Source: Rheinheimera salexigens
GTDB taxonomy: Bacteria; Pseudomonadota; Gammaproteobacteria; Enterobacterales; Alteromonadaceae
Assembly (NCBI RefSeq): GCF_001752395.1
Contig: NZ_MKEK01000001.1
Span: 3,017,509 to 3,081,508, forward strand
Direction: 5' to 3'
DNA: 64,000 nucleotides
A program made the translations under genes and the position numbers. Below are positions 10,272 through 16,984 of the stretch, piece by piece. Below the pieces are notes generated by a model. That model did no database searches. It had not been told where the DNA came from and worked only from the letters and a program-made list of their open reading frames with translations. The first letter of the stretch is position 1. Each line of letters starts with the position of its first letter.

Positions 10272-10441
10272 AATATCGCTCTCTGTTAGTTAGTATTTAG
10301 TAATTTGTGTTACGCTTTTTTCGATTTGGTAAAGCTTAGTTTGGCAAAGCAGTGCGTATTTGCGCAGTGCTTTTGCATGACCTTAGCGCGACAAGATAAA
10401 GATTCAGTAGCATAAATACAAGTCTTGTTTGTAACACTAGA

Positions 10442-12778
10442 TTAGTTTACTTGAATGGTATCTTCTAGCATTTGTGCCGCAAATAATTGCTGGAACTGAA
10501 TAACGTTGTCATCTTGTTGCAGTAATTTATGCACATATACTCGCCGCTCAGCAACTATGCGTTGCTGAATAGCCAAAGGACTATCAGCGACTTCATCATG
10601 ATAACTTATCTGTAATTGCAGACGCTGATTAAAGCTGTGCTCTAATAGTTGCTGTAAGTTTTGTCTAAACTCAGCATCGTCTAAATGTTGCTGACTTTTA
10701 GCAACACTTAACTGCATATTCTCACCTTGTAAACTGATGGCTGCATTAAGTAAAAACAACCTACTTAAACCACCGGTATCTAACTGCTCTATTCTGGCCG
10801 CCCACGCATCTACTTGGGCCGCAAATTTAATTGAAAAATTTTGCTGATTAATACTGCCATCAAATTCCGTTAATGGCGGTGTCTCTGCTTGATATTGCTG
10901 CCACATCGCATCAGCTTGGCCATTATCAAATGGCGCTAGCTCGTCATTAGGTTCATCATTCGGCTCATAGTTCGCTTCATAATTCGGCTCATCATTTAAG
11001 CCGGCAACAGCATCGTTATAGCCTGCATCATCAATAACGGCTGACTGAGCTGGTGCTGTTCTATTAGGCGTAGCCGCTTGTGTTGGTAACTGGGATGGCG
11101 AATGTACTGGCTGCTGCATGGCAGGTTGTGGCATCTGAGCCTTACTATTGGCCTGACTTTGAGGTAATGCCGGCGACGCTTCTGGCCGCACCGTTACAGC
11201 CGACTCTGCCAAGCGCGGCGCTAATGGCCGCTCAATCTTTTTTTCAGCAGCGCGGCTGTTTTGCTCTAAGCTTATGCCTCGCCTAGCCATAATGCCGGAG
11301 GTTACCGAGTCAATACCGGCATTCGGCGCTATAGCTGGCTGCTGTGGCTCTACTATGGCATCTATTGCCATCGGCTGTATTGGCAGCCGTTGTTGTTCTT
11401 GGGACGCCTCAGGTGTATCAGGTGCTAGTACTTCCTGAGAATGCGCTACTGGGCTTGCTGTTATTGCCGGTGCAGAAGCTTGAGCTAAAGACTGCGCTGG
11501 CAGCTCGGGTGTTTGCATTGGCTGCGCCACTGGCTTTGGCATAGCTGTATTTGACCCAGCAGTGCTTGACTCAGCAGTACTTGGCTCAACAGTGCTTAGT
11601 GCATCAGTTTTGGAAGCAACATGGCTACTTAGCGTTACAGGCTCTACTGCACTATTTGGGTGGCTCGGTTGGCTAATACCGCTTACTAAGTTAACGCTAG
11701 CGGGGGCAAACGCCATAGCCCGTAATAGCGCCATTTCTAAACCAATCAGGGCATCTGGGGCGTAAGCCAATTCTTTTTTACCGCTGATTAATAATTGATA
11801 ATATAACTGCACTTGAGCCGGTTCTAAGCGCTGAGCTAATTGCAGAATAAAATCTGCACTTTCACTAATCGCTGCTGCCGCGGGGGTAAATTGACTTAAT
11901 GCGGTTAGATGTAAAATCGACAACATATCGTCTAATACTTGCGCATAGTCATTATGTTGCTGCACCAGCGTGGCTAATTGCTGCTGTAAGCCAACCGCAT
12001 CTTGGGCCAAAACAGCCTGTAATAGTTGCTCAGCCCAGCTTTGCTCTAAATAGCCCAGCATGGTTCTAATAACATCAAGCTGAATATCACTATTACTTTG
12101 GGCAATAGCTTGATCAGTCAAACTTAATGAGTCACGCAAACTGCCTTTAGCCGCTTTGGCGATTAAGTTTAATGCCGGTTCAACAAAAGGAATATTTTCT
12201 TCGGTTAATACATAGGCTAAATGCTGCGCTATTTGCGTAGGACTTAAGGCTAATAAATTAAACTGCAAACAGCGAGATAATACTGTGATCGGTAATTTTT
12301 GCGGATCAGTCGTCGCCAGTAAAAATTTAACATGCGGCGGTGGTTCTTCAAGTGTTTTAAGTAAGGCATTAAAACTATGCTTAGACAGCATATGCACTTC
12401 ATCTATTAGATACACCTTAAACCGGCCACGGCTTGGCGCGTATTGCACGTTATCTAATAAATCACGGGTATCTTCTACTTTGGTGCGCGACGCGGCATCA
12501 ATTTCCATTAAATCGACAAAGTTACCGGCATCAATTTCACGGCACGCTGTGCATTCACCACAAGGTGACGCCGTAATACCTAGCTCACAATTTAAACTTT
12601 TAGCAAAAATGCGGGCTATCGTGGTTTTACCTACACCGCGAGTACCGGTAAATAAATAGGCATGATGCAGCCGATTATTGGTTAAGGCATTGCTGAGCGC
12701 GTTTTTTACATGCTCTTGCCCCACTAATTGAGAAAAGTGCTGTGGACGCCACTTGCGTGCTAAAACCTGATAACTCAT
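10442..12778 (-). CDS. dnaX: DNA polymerase III subunits tau/gamma
   Basis: 778 residues (E. coli tau 643). The AAA+ clamp-loader domain is intact: Walker A GTRGVGKTT, a zinc-binding Cys cluster (C-E-L-G ... CGEC-x2-C), Walker B YLIDEVHML, and SRCLQF sensor region. A long low-complexity Ala/Gln/Pro/Ser linker (about 365-640), including ND/NY-EP repeats near its end, replaces the shorter E. coli linker and explains the extra length. The C-terminal alpha-binding domain follows. A slippery site inside the linker is predicted to give a 515-residue gamma form. It is 170 bases upstream of ybaB-recR. Confidence 0.97.
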   Translation of the reverse strand: MSYQVLARKWRPQHFSQLVGQEHVKNALSNALTNNRLHHAYLFTGTRGVGKTTIARIFAKSLNCELGITASPCGECTACREIDAGNFVDLMEIDAASRTKVEDTRDLLDNVQYAPSRGRFKVYLIDEVHMLSKHSFNALLKTLEEPPPHVKFLLATTDPQKLPITVLSRCLQFNLLALSPTQIAQHLAYVLTEENIPFVEPALNLIAKAAKGSLRDSLSLTDQAIAQSNSDIQLDVIRTMLGYLEQSWAEQLLQAVLAQDAVGLQQQLATLVQQHNDYAQVLDDMLSILHLTALSQFTPAAAAISESADFILQLAQRLEPAQVQLYYQLLISGKKELAYAPDALIGLEMALLRAMAFAPASVNLVSGISQPSHPNSAVEPVTLSSHVASKTDALSTVEPSTAESSTAGSNTAMPKPVAQPMQTPELPAQSLAQASAPAITASPVAHSQEVLAPDTPEASQEQQRLPIQPMAIDAIVEPQQPAIAPNAGIDSVTSGIMARRGISLEQNSRAAEKKIERPLAPRLAESAVTVRPEASPALPQSQANSKAQMPQPAMQQPVHSPSQLPTQAATPNRTAPAQSAVIDDAGYNDAVAGLNDEPNYEANYEPNDEPNDELAPFDNGQADAMWQQYQAETPPLTEFDGSINQQNFSIKFAAQVDAWAARIEQLDTGGLSRLFLLNAAISLQGENMQLSVAKSQQHLDDAEFRQNLQQLLEHSFNQRLQLQISYHDEVADSPLAIQQRIVAERRVYVHKLLQQDDNVIQFQQLFAAQMLEDTIQVN
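11216..11243 (-). promoter_or_regulatory. programmed -1 frameshift site in dnaX
   Basis: On the minus strand the heptamer A-AAA-AAG (11237-11243) is in the same phase as the E. coli dnaX slippery site (gaA AAA AAG). After slipping by one base the ribosome reads GAT and then TGA (11232-11234), so gamma would end one codon after the slip. A small hairpin (GCGGC ... GCCGC) follows within 5 bases. The predicted gamma product has 515 residues. That this site works is inferred from the E. coli precedent. Confidence 0.8.
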
Positions 12779-12823
12779 AACCGCTGCTTACACTCTAATA
12801 ATTGCTCTAAGTCCAGACTAAGC

Positions 12824-13372
12824 TTATTCGTCGGCATACTCAACTAAGCTAAGCACTTTTAAATCGGCTTGCTGTAATTTTGCCACGCCACCTAAATCGG
12901 TTAAGGCAATAACAAAAGCGGCATCTTCAACAATACCACCGAGTTGACGCACTAACTTTACCGTCGCATCAATAGTGCCACCGGTTGCCAGTAAATCATC
13001 TACTAACAACACTTTGTCGCCAGCACAAATAGCATCAGCATGCAGCTCAAGCGTATCTTCACCATATTCTAATTGGTAGCTTTGGCTAATCCGATTACGC
13101 GGCAGCTTGCCGGGCTTTCTAACCGGGATAAAGGATATACCCATGGCATACGCTAAAGGCGCGCCGAAAATAAAACCACGCGACTCAGTACCAACAATTT
13201 TATCGATACCGTGGTCTTTATAAATTTCGCAAAATGCATCAATCACTTTTTTAAAGCTAGGACCATCTTGCATTAAACTGGTTACATCACGAAATACGAT
13301 ACCTGGCTTAGGATAATCCATTACCGTTTTAATCACTTGTTTTAACTCAGTTGCAAGAAGTTGCTTATCCAT
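12824..13372 (-). CDS. apt: adenine phosphoribosyltransferase
   Basis: 182 residues (E. coli 183). The PRPP-binding motif [13 protein letters not shown] is present, as are the adenine-pocket region RDVTSLMQD and [14 protein letters not shown]. It salvages adenine to AMP with PRPP. It precedes dnaX on the same strand with 45 bases between, matching the E. coli apt-dnaX-ybaB-recR order. A terminator upstream (13421-13447) isolates it from the RiPP operon. Confidence 0.97.
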   Translation of the reverse strand: MDKQLLATELKQVIKTVMDYPKPGIVFRDVTSLMQDGPSFKKVIDAFCEIYKDHGIDKIVGTESRGFIFGAPLAYAMGISFIPVRKPGKLPRNRISQSYQLEYGEDTLELHADAICAGDKVLLVDDLLATGGTIDATVKLVRQLGGIVEDAAFVIALTDLGGVAKLQQADLKVLSLVEYADE

Positions 13373-13420
13373 AATAAAAACCTTAATTTACTCACCAGAA
13401 ACGAGTCACTGGTCTGAGAC

Positions 13421-13447
13421 AAAAAAACCGCCATAAGGCGGCTTTTA
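13421..13447 (-). terminator. terminator of the RiPP operon
   Basis: CCGCC-ATAA-GGCGG with flanking A and T residues; on the minus strand it ends in seven Ts. It lies between the microprotein stop and the apt promoter region, and it bounds the four-gene hvf-like operon. Confidence 0.88.
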
Positions 13448-13476
13448 CTTAAACGGCTGACAGCAAATGCTGCTAA

Positions 13477-13596
13477 TCAACCCAGTATTTGGATCCAACG
13501 CAAAATTGGTGCTAAGCACAACAAACCAACAAAAGTTGCTACTAACGCCAAGAATTGCCAAAAATTGAATGAGTCTTTGAAGTTCTCGTCTGACAT
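13477..13596 (-). CDS. 39-residue single-helix membrane microprotein at end of RiPP operon
   Basis: The gene starts ATG at 13596 with AAGAG about 9 bases upstream and stops with TGA at 13477. The protein opens with the charged segment MSDENFKDS. It then has an aromatic/hydrophobic helix of about 20 residues (W-Q-F-L-A-L-V-A-T-F-V-G-L-L, then CLAPIL) and ends RWIQILG. It would be an inner-membrane microprotein. It lies 50 bases after the DUF2063 gene on the same strand and before the terminator, so it is probably the last gene of the operon. I do not recognise the family. HvfD/BufD-type DoxX membrane proteins, sometimes the fourth gene in such operons, are far larger, so this is not one. Confidence 0.62.
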   Translation of the reverse strand: MSDENFKDSFNFWQFLALVATFVGLLCLAPILRWIQILG

Positions 13597-13646
13597 TGCG
13601 CTACTCTTTATAATGCGATTAAATTATAGTGATATGGTAATGAATT

Positions 13647-14408
13647 TTAGCCCATTTGAAAAGCCTGAATCACGCCTTTTGACGCAAACTGTTGCAATAT
13701 AGTGCTTGCGCCTTGCTGAAATTGTTGTTGGCTAAATTGCGGTACTTGCGGTTGCAGCTGTAAAAACAGGCTGTTAGCGGTTATTCCCGGTGTTTGTTGG
13801 AGCTGTTGTAATAGCAAAGCCGTTAATTGATTAATTAGCATAAATTTCACTTCATCTTGCGCATTGCGATAGAGTAAATAAAATTGATTCTCGCTAGCAG
13901 CCGTGGGCTGAAACACTTGACTAATTTGATGCACTGGATACGGATAGGCTAACAATAAACACAAGGTCGATAATTGCAGTGGCGCCGTTAATACCGCAGC
14001 ACTAGCAAGGGGTATAGCGGCTAGATCATCCTGTTGACTGTCCTGTAAAGTCGCTAAATAAAGTTCTGACCATTCGTAATGGGCCAATTCCAGCATAAAG
14101 ATAGGATCAGAGTCTGTTAGCTGATACTGCTGCTGTATAAACTGTAAAAAATGCTCTGCTATATGCAAAAAATACGGGCTGTGACAACTATAACCGGCAT
14201 AAAACTGCCGTACTAACCTATGCCATTCGGCTTCGGAATATAACGAGCGCAAAACCGGAAACCCAGTACTAACAAAGCCAACTACATTATTAAAAAACAA
14301 CTCGCGATAAATCGCTAAGCGCCTATCCTCAATATCGGCAGGCGCAGCATTGTGTTCAGGATCTTGAATATGATCCATAAATTGCTGCTGAATTTGCTGA
14401 AACTTCAT
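13647..14408 (-). CDS. DUF2063 family partner protein (HvfC/BufC/MbnC-like)
   Basis: 253 residues from the ATG at 14408, which follows the DUF692 stop by 2 bases; a longer in-frame start at 14507 would overlap the upstream gene by about 97 bases and is less likely. The N-terminus has the DUF2063 features: a helix ending in FMDHIQ, then RLAIYRELFFNNVVGFVSTGFPVLRSL, followed by the FYAGY-x2-HSPYFLHIAEHFLQFI segment and LELAHYEW. Members bind the DUF692 oxidase and its peptide substrate and help form a RiPP-modifying complex. The context with an EGKCG-repeat precursor makes the HvfC role strong. The product is Gln-rich in its second half. Confidence 0.85.
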   Translation of the reverse strand: MKFQQIQQQFMDHIQDPEHNAAPADIEDRRLAIYRELFFNNVVGFVSTGFPVLRSLYSEAEWHRLVRQFYAGYSCHSPYFLHIAEHFLQFIQQQYQLTDSDPIFMLELAHYEWSELYLATLQDSQQDDLAAIPLASAAVLTAPLQLSTLCLLLAYPYPVHQISQVFQPTAASENQFYLLYRNAQDEVKFMLINQLTALLLQQLQQTPGITANSLFLQLQPQVPQFSQQQFQQGASTILQQFASKGVIQAFQMG

Positions 14409-14410
14409 TA

Positions 14411-15262
14411 TTAAGCTCGCTTTGCTGTTACGGGTGTCGAAGCTGTAGCATGTGCAGTCTGTTGTAATTGCTGGATCTGGCTTAGTTCTTGTTGCAAGCC
14501 ACTCCACTGAGGAATATTAAAGTCGCGCTCTAACAAGGTCGGTTTAACACCATGTTGTTGATAGGCTAATGCTAATAGCTGCCACACCGGATCAATTACA
14601 TCGGCGCCATGGGTATCTATTAGTAAATCCTCTGCCTGCTTATAATGACCGGCAATATGATAATAGGCGATGCGCTGGGAAGGAATAGCCTGTAAATACT
14701 GCTTAGCATCGTAGCTATGGTTAATCGAATTTACATAAATGTTGTTCACGTCCAACAACATCTTACAGTCTGCTTGTTGTATTACGGCTAGAGTAAAATC
14801 TAACTCTGACATTTCTTGACCAGGGGCAGCATAGTAAGACACATTTTCTAATATTAAAGGCTGCTCTATAATATCTTGTACTTGCTGCACACGCTTGGCA
14901 ACATAATCTACCGCTTCAGCAGTAAACGGAATAGGCATCAAATCATATAAATGGCCGGCACCCGAGCAGTAACTTAAATGTTCGCTATACATACTAATAT
15001 TATGCTGCTGTAAAAATGTTTTAACTTGCTTTATAAACTGAATATCTAAAGGGGCTGGGCTACCAATAGATAAAGATAAACCATGACAAATAAACTGGTG
15101 CTGTTCAGTTAATTGGCTAAATTGTTTTTGTAGCGCGCCGCCAAACGGTATCCAGTTTTCTGGCGCCACTTCAAAAAAATCAATTTCTGCAGGTTTATGC
15201 TGCAACATTTGCCCCAGCATTTCACGCCGCAAGCCTAAACCTACACCTTGTACTGCTGTCAT
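14411..15262 (-). CDS. DUF692 multinuclear non-heme iron oxidase (HvfB/BufB/MbnB-like)
   Basis: 283 residues, the usual DUF692 length. It is a TIM-barrel enzyme whose iron ligands can be followed: FFEVAPENW (Glu), CHGLSLSIG (His), YSEHLSY (His), LENVSYY (Glu, Asn), LLDVNNIYVN (Asp), YYHIAGH (His), IDTHGADV (Asp, His) and LLERDFN (Glu). MNIO enzymes convert cysteine residues in a precursor peptide into oxazolone/thioamide or related copper-binding groups. Its precursor is the gene just upstream (15351-15758) and its partner the one just downstream. A GGAT ribosome binding site precedes the ATG. Confidence 0.9.
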   Translation of the reverse strand: MTAVQGVGLGLRREMLGQMLQHKPAEIDFFEVAPENWIPFGGALQKQFSQLTEQHQFICHGLSLSIGSPAPLDIQFIKQVKTFLQQHNISMYSEHLSYCSGAGHLYDLMPIPFTAEAVDYVAKRVQQVQDIIEQPLILENVSYYAAPGQEMSELDFTLAVIQQADCKMLLDVNNIYVNSINHSYDAKQYLQAIPSQRIAYYHIAGHYKQAEDLLIDTHGADVIDPVWQLLALAYQQHGVKPTLLERDFNIPQWSGLQQELSQIQQLQQTAHATASTPVTAKRA

Positions 15263-15282
15263 GGTTATATCCTGTTATCCTT

Positions 15283-15331
15283 AATAATGCAGCATATGGT
15301 ACTCATAATGCAGATCAATATGCTGCTTATT
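15283..15331 (-). promoter_or_regulatory. intercistronic hairpin between RiPP precursor and modifying enzymes
   Basis: Arms of about 14-15 bases (AATAATGCAGCATAT and ATATGCTGCTTATT, one unpaired base) flank a 20-base loop. There is no T-run, so it is not a full terminator. It could protect the precursor mRNA 3' end or reduce read-through, giving more precursor than enzyme. This role is inferred. Confidence 0.5.
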
Positions 15332-15350
15332 ATAAGATCACTATCAACTA

Positions 15351-15758
15351 TTAAACTGCACCACCACATTTGGCATCTTGAGTTTTCCCAGCACCACAAG
15401 TGGCTTCTTTGCTTTTTGCTTTGGTTTTATCGGCGTGTTCTTTCATCATCTCTTCGCCGCATTTACCTTCACCGCATTTGCCTTCTTGCATTTTATCGGC
15501 TGATTTTTTCATCATCTCTTCGCCGCACTTGCCTTCACCGCATTTGCCTTCTTTCATTTTTTCAGCATGCTTCTTCTTCATCTCTTCGCCGCACTTAGCT
15601 TCACCGCACTTACCTTCGCTAGCAGCGATTTGATAACCAGAAGTGAGCTCTTGAGCAGTAAAAGGGTTGGCGTCTGCACTGGTACTTACTGTGGCTAATG
15701 AGCCAAAAACTAAAGCACCCACTGCCATTGCTACATTACTATGTTTAATTGTTTTCAT
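15351..15758 (-). CDS. EGKCG-repeat RiPP precursor (HvfA/bufferin-like)
   Basis: 135 residues from the ATG at 15758, which has CAGGTG 7 bases upstream; a GTG three codons earlier lies inside that binding site. Residues 1-31 are a signal peptide (KTIKHS, hydrophobic stretch, ending SADAN). After a leader of about 16 residues come three 22-residue repeats, each starting EGKCGE(G/A)KCGEE and continuing with a Lys-rich helix, then a fourth degenerate unit with ATCG and AKCG. That gives eight cysteines, five in exact EGKCG motifs and one in EAKCG. This is the pattern of HvfA-type precursors whose cysteines are modified by MNIO enzymes to bind copper. The product is presumably exported. Copper binding is inferred from the family. 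Confidence 0.85.
   Translation of the reverse strand: MKTIKHSNVAMAVGALVFGSLATVSTSADANPFTAQELTSGYQIAASEGKCGEAKCGEEMKKKHAEKMKEGKCGEGKCGEEMMKKSADKMQEGKCGEGKCGEEMMKEHADKTKAKSKEATCGAGKTQDAKCGGAV
15420..15617 (-). repeat. three 66-bp in-frame tandem repeats in the RiPP precursor
   Basis: Three consecutive 66-base units encode the 22-residue EGKCG units. The dicysteine part is nearly invariant and the Lys-rich spacer varies, as expected for a precursor that grows or shrinks by unequal recombination. Confidence 0.9.
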
Positions 15759-15907
15759 TATTTTCACCTGTTGAGGTTTGTTGGGTTTAGCTTGCTTAAT
15801 AATAGACCGTTTTAACCAATACTGTATTTCAGTTAATTTATTCCTTTTAGCTTTTTATAATAATAATTAATAAAATACCGGTATAAAAAACTAGAGTTTT
15901 AAAATTA

Positions 15908-16855
15908 TCATTTTTGTAACTGCACTATCCAGCACAAAACTCCCTCTTCAATCTGCATTTGCTCTACGCTTACCTGTTGCCATGTGGTTTGGCATAGCGC
16001 TTTAACTTCTTCGGCTCGTTGATTAGTCCAAGCACTGGCTATTTGATCTTGGATGCGCTGTAAGAAATGCTGCAAATTCTGCTTGGTTTTGTCAACGGTG
16101 GCCGATGTTAAACTTTGCCAGTTCATAATTAATGGCACTAAATCTTTTGCGATTAAATTAAACCACTCTTGCTGATTCTGTACCGTAAACTGCTGTTGGG
16201 TCTGCCTAAAAAATTGTAATAAGGCGGTATTATGTTCGGAAAACTGCTGCTGTTGTGCGGTGCTTAATTGCGTTTCTGTCGCCAGTGCCTGACACAGGTT
16301 AGCAAATTGCATTAATTGGCTAAGTAAGCCGTCGGTTTGTAACAGTTGCTGTAATACCGTGGCACCGTCTTGGCAATCTTGGGTAATAAACGAATGTTGG
16401 CTATGCACCAACGCAATAAACTTACCTTTCTTACCTAACACGCGATGTATTTGCGCTAACGCTGCTGCTAAGGGCGCGTATTCAAAGCCAAATTGGCTAA
16501 TTACTAAATCGACACTGTTACTTGCTAGGGTTAACTGCTCTGTCGGTACATTGGCCATAAACTGAATTTGCTGTAAAGCTGGATAACAGTCATCACTGGG
16601 GCTAAACAAAGTGAGCGGGTTAATATCGGCGGCATCAGTAGCGATAATGTTAAAGCTAGCGTTGTGCTGCTGGGCTAGGACCGCTAACCCTCCGTTACCG
16701 GTGGCAATATCAACAATAGTGCTATTCTCTGCTACTGGTTGCAATATAGCCTGCCAAAACTGGGCAATATCACCACTGTAACCATGTTGTTGCTGACCTT
16801 CAGCAAAACTATTTAAGGTTTTGGTATTGCTCCAATACGAATTCCAATGCTGCAT
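15908..16855 (-). CDS. class I SAM-dependent methyltransferase
   Basis: 315 residues from the ATG at 16855. A longer in-frame start at 16927 is rejected because a terminator hairpin (16888-16915) lies inside the extension. Motif I is IVDIATGNGG, with an acidic residue at the end of beta-2 (IIATDAAD) and motif IV-like LVISQFGFEY. The rest is Gln-rich and helical, and the substrate cannot be told from the sequence. It lies between a TonB receptor gene and the RiPP operon on the same strand, but a 140-bp AT-rich gap separates it from the precursor, so it is not clearly part of that operon. Confidence 0.8.
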   Translation of the reverse strand: MQHWNSYWSNTKTLNSFAEGQQQHGYSGDIAQFWQAILQPVAENSTIVDIATGNGGLAVLAQQHNASFNIIATDAADINPLTLFSPSDDCYPALQQIQFMANVPTEQLTLASNSVDLVISQFGFEYAPLAAALAQIHRVLGKKGKFIALVHSQHSFITQDCQDGATVLQQLLQTDGLLSQLMQFANLCQALATETQLSTAQQQQFSEHNTALLQFFRQTQQQFTVQNQQEWFNLIAKDLVPLIMNWQSLTSATVDKTKQNLQHFLQRIQDQIASAWTNQRAEEVKALCQTTWQQVSVEQMQIEEGVLCWIVQLQK

Positions 16856-16887
16856 ATCTGCAATCCTATTGTCCCGTTTAAAAATAG

Positions 16888-16915
16888 AAAAAGGCGGGGA
16901 AATCCCCGCCTTTTT
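16888..16915 (-). terminator. terminator after TonB-dependent receptor gene
   Basis: AAAAAGGCGGGGA-AA-TCCCCGCCTTTTT hairpin, very stable and symmetric, so it may work in both directions. Confidence 0.9.
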
Positions 16916-16984
16916 AAGGTTCTTCAAGTATTACTTAAATCTTAATAACAATGACTTAAGAACTACCTAAGCTTTATCTTAGTC

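Noticed and set aside
14409..14507. Longer start for the DUF2063 gene
   Set aside because: It would overlap the DUF692 gene by about 97 bases; the ATG 2 bases after its stop gives the family's normal N-terminus.
15420..15617. CRISPR-like repeat array
   Set aside because: The units are contiguous without spacers and keep one reading frame with protein-level conservation.
15248..15633. Plus-strand ORFs opposite the RiPP precursor, with Ser/His/Pro repeats
   Set aside because: They are the antisense image of the 66-bp repeats; no ribosome binding site, biased composition, and the minus strand encodes a clear signal peptide and EGKCG motifs.
16856..16927. Longer start for the methyltransferase
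   Set aside because: A strong terminator hairpin lies inside the extension.
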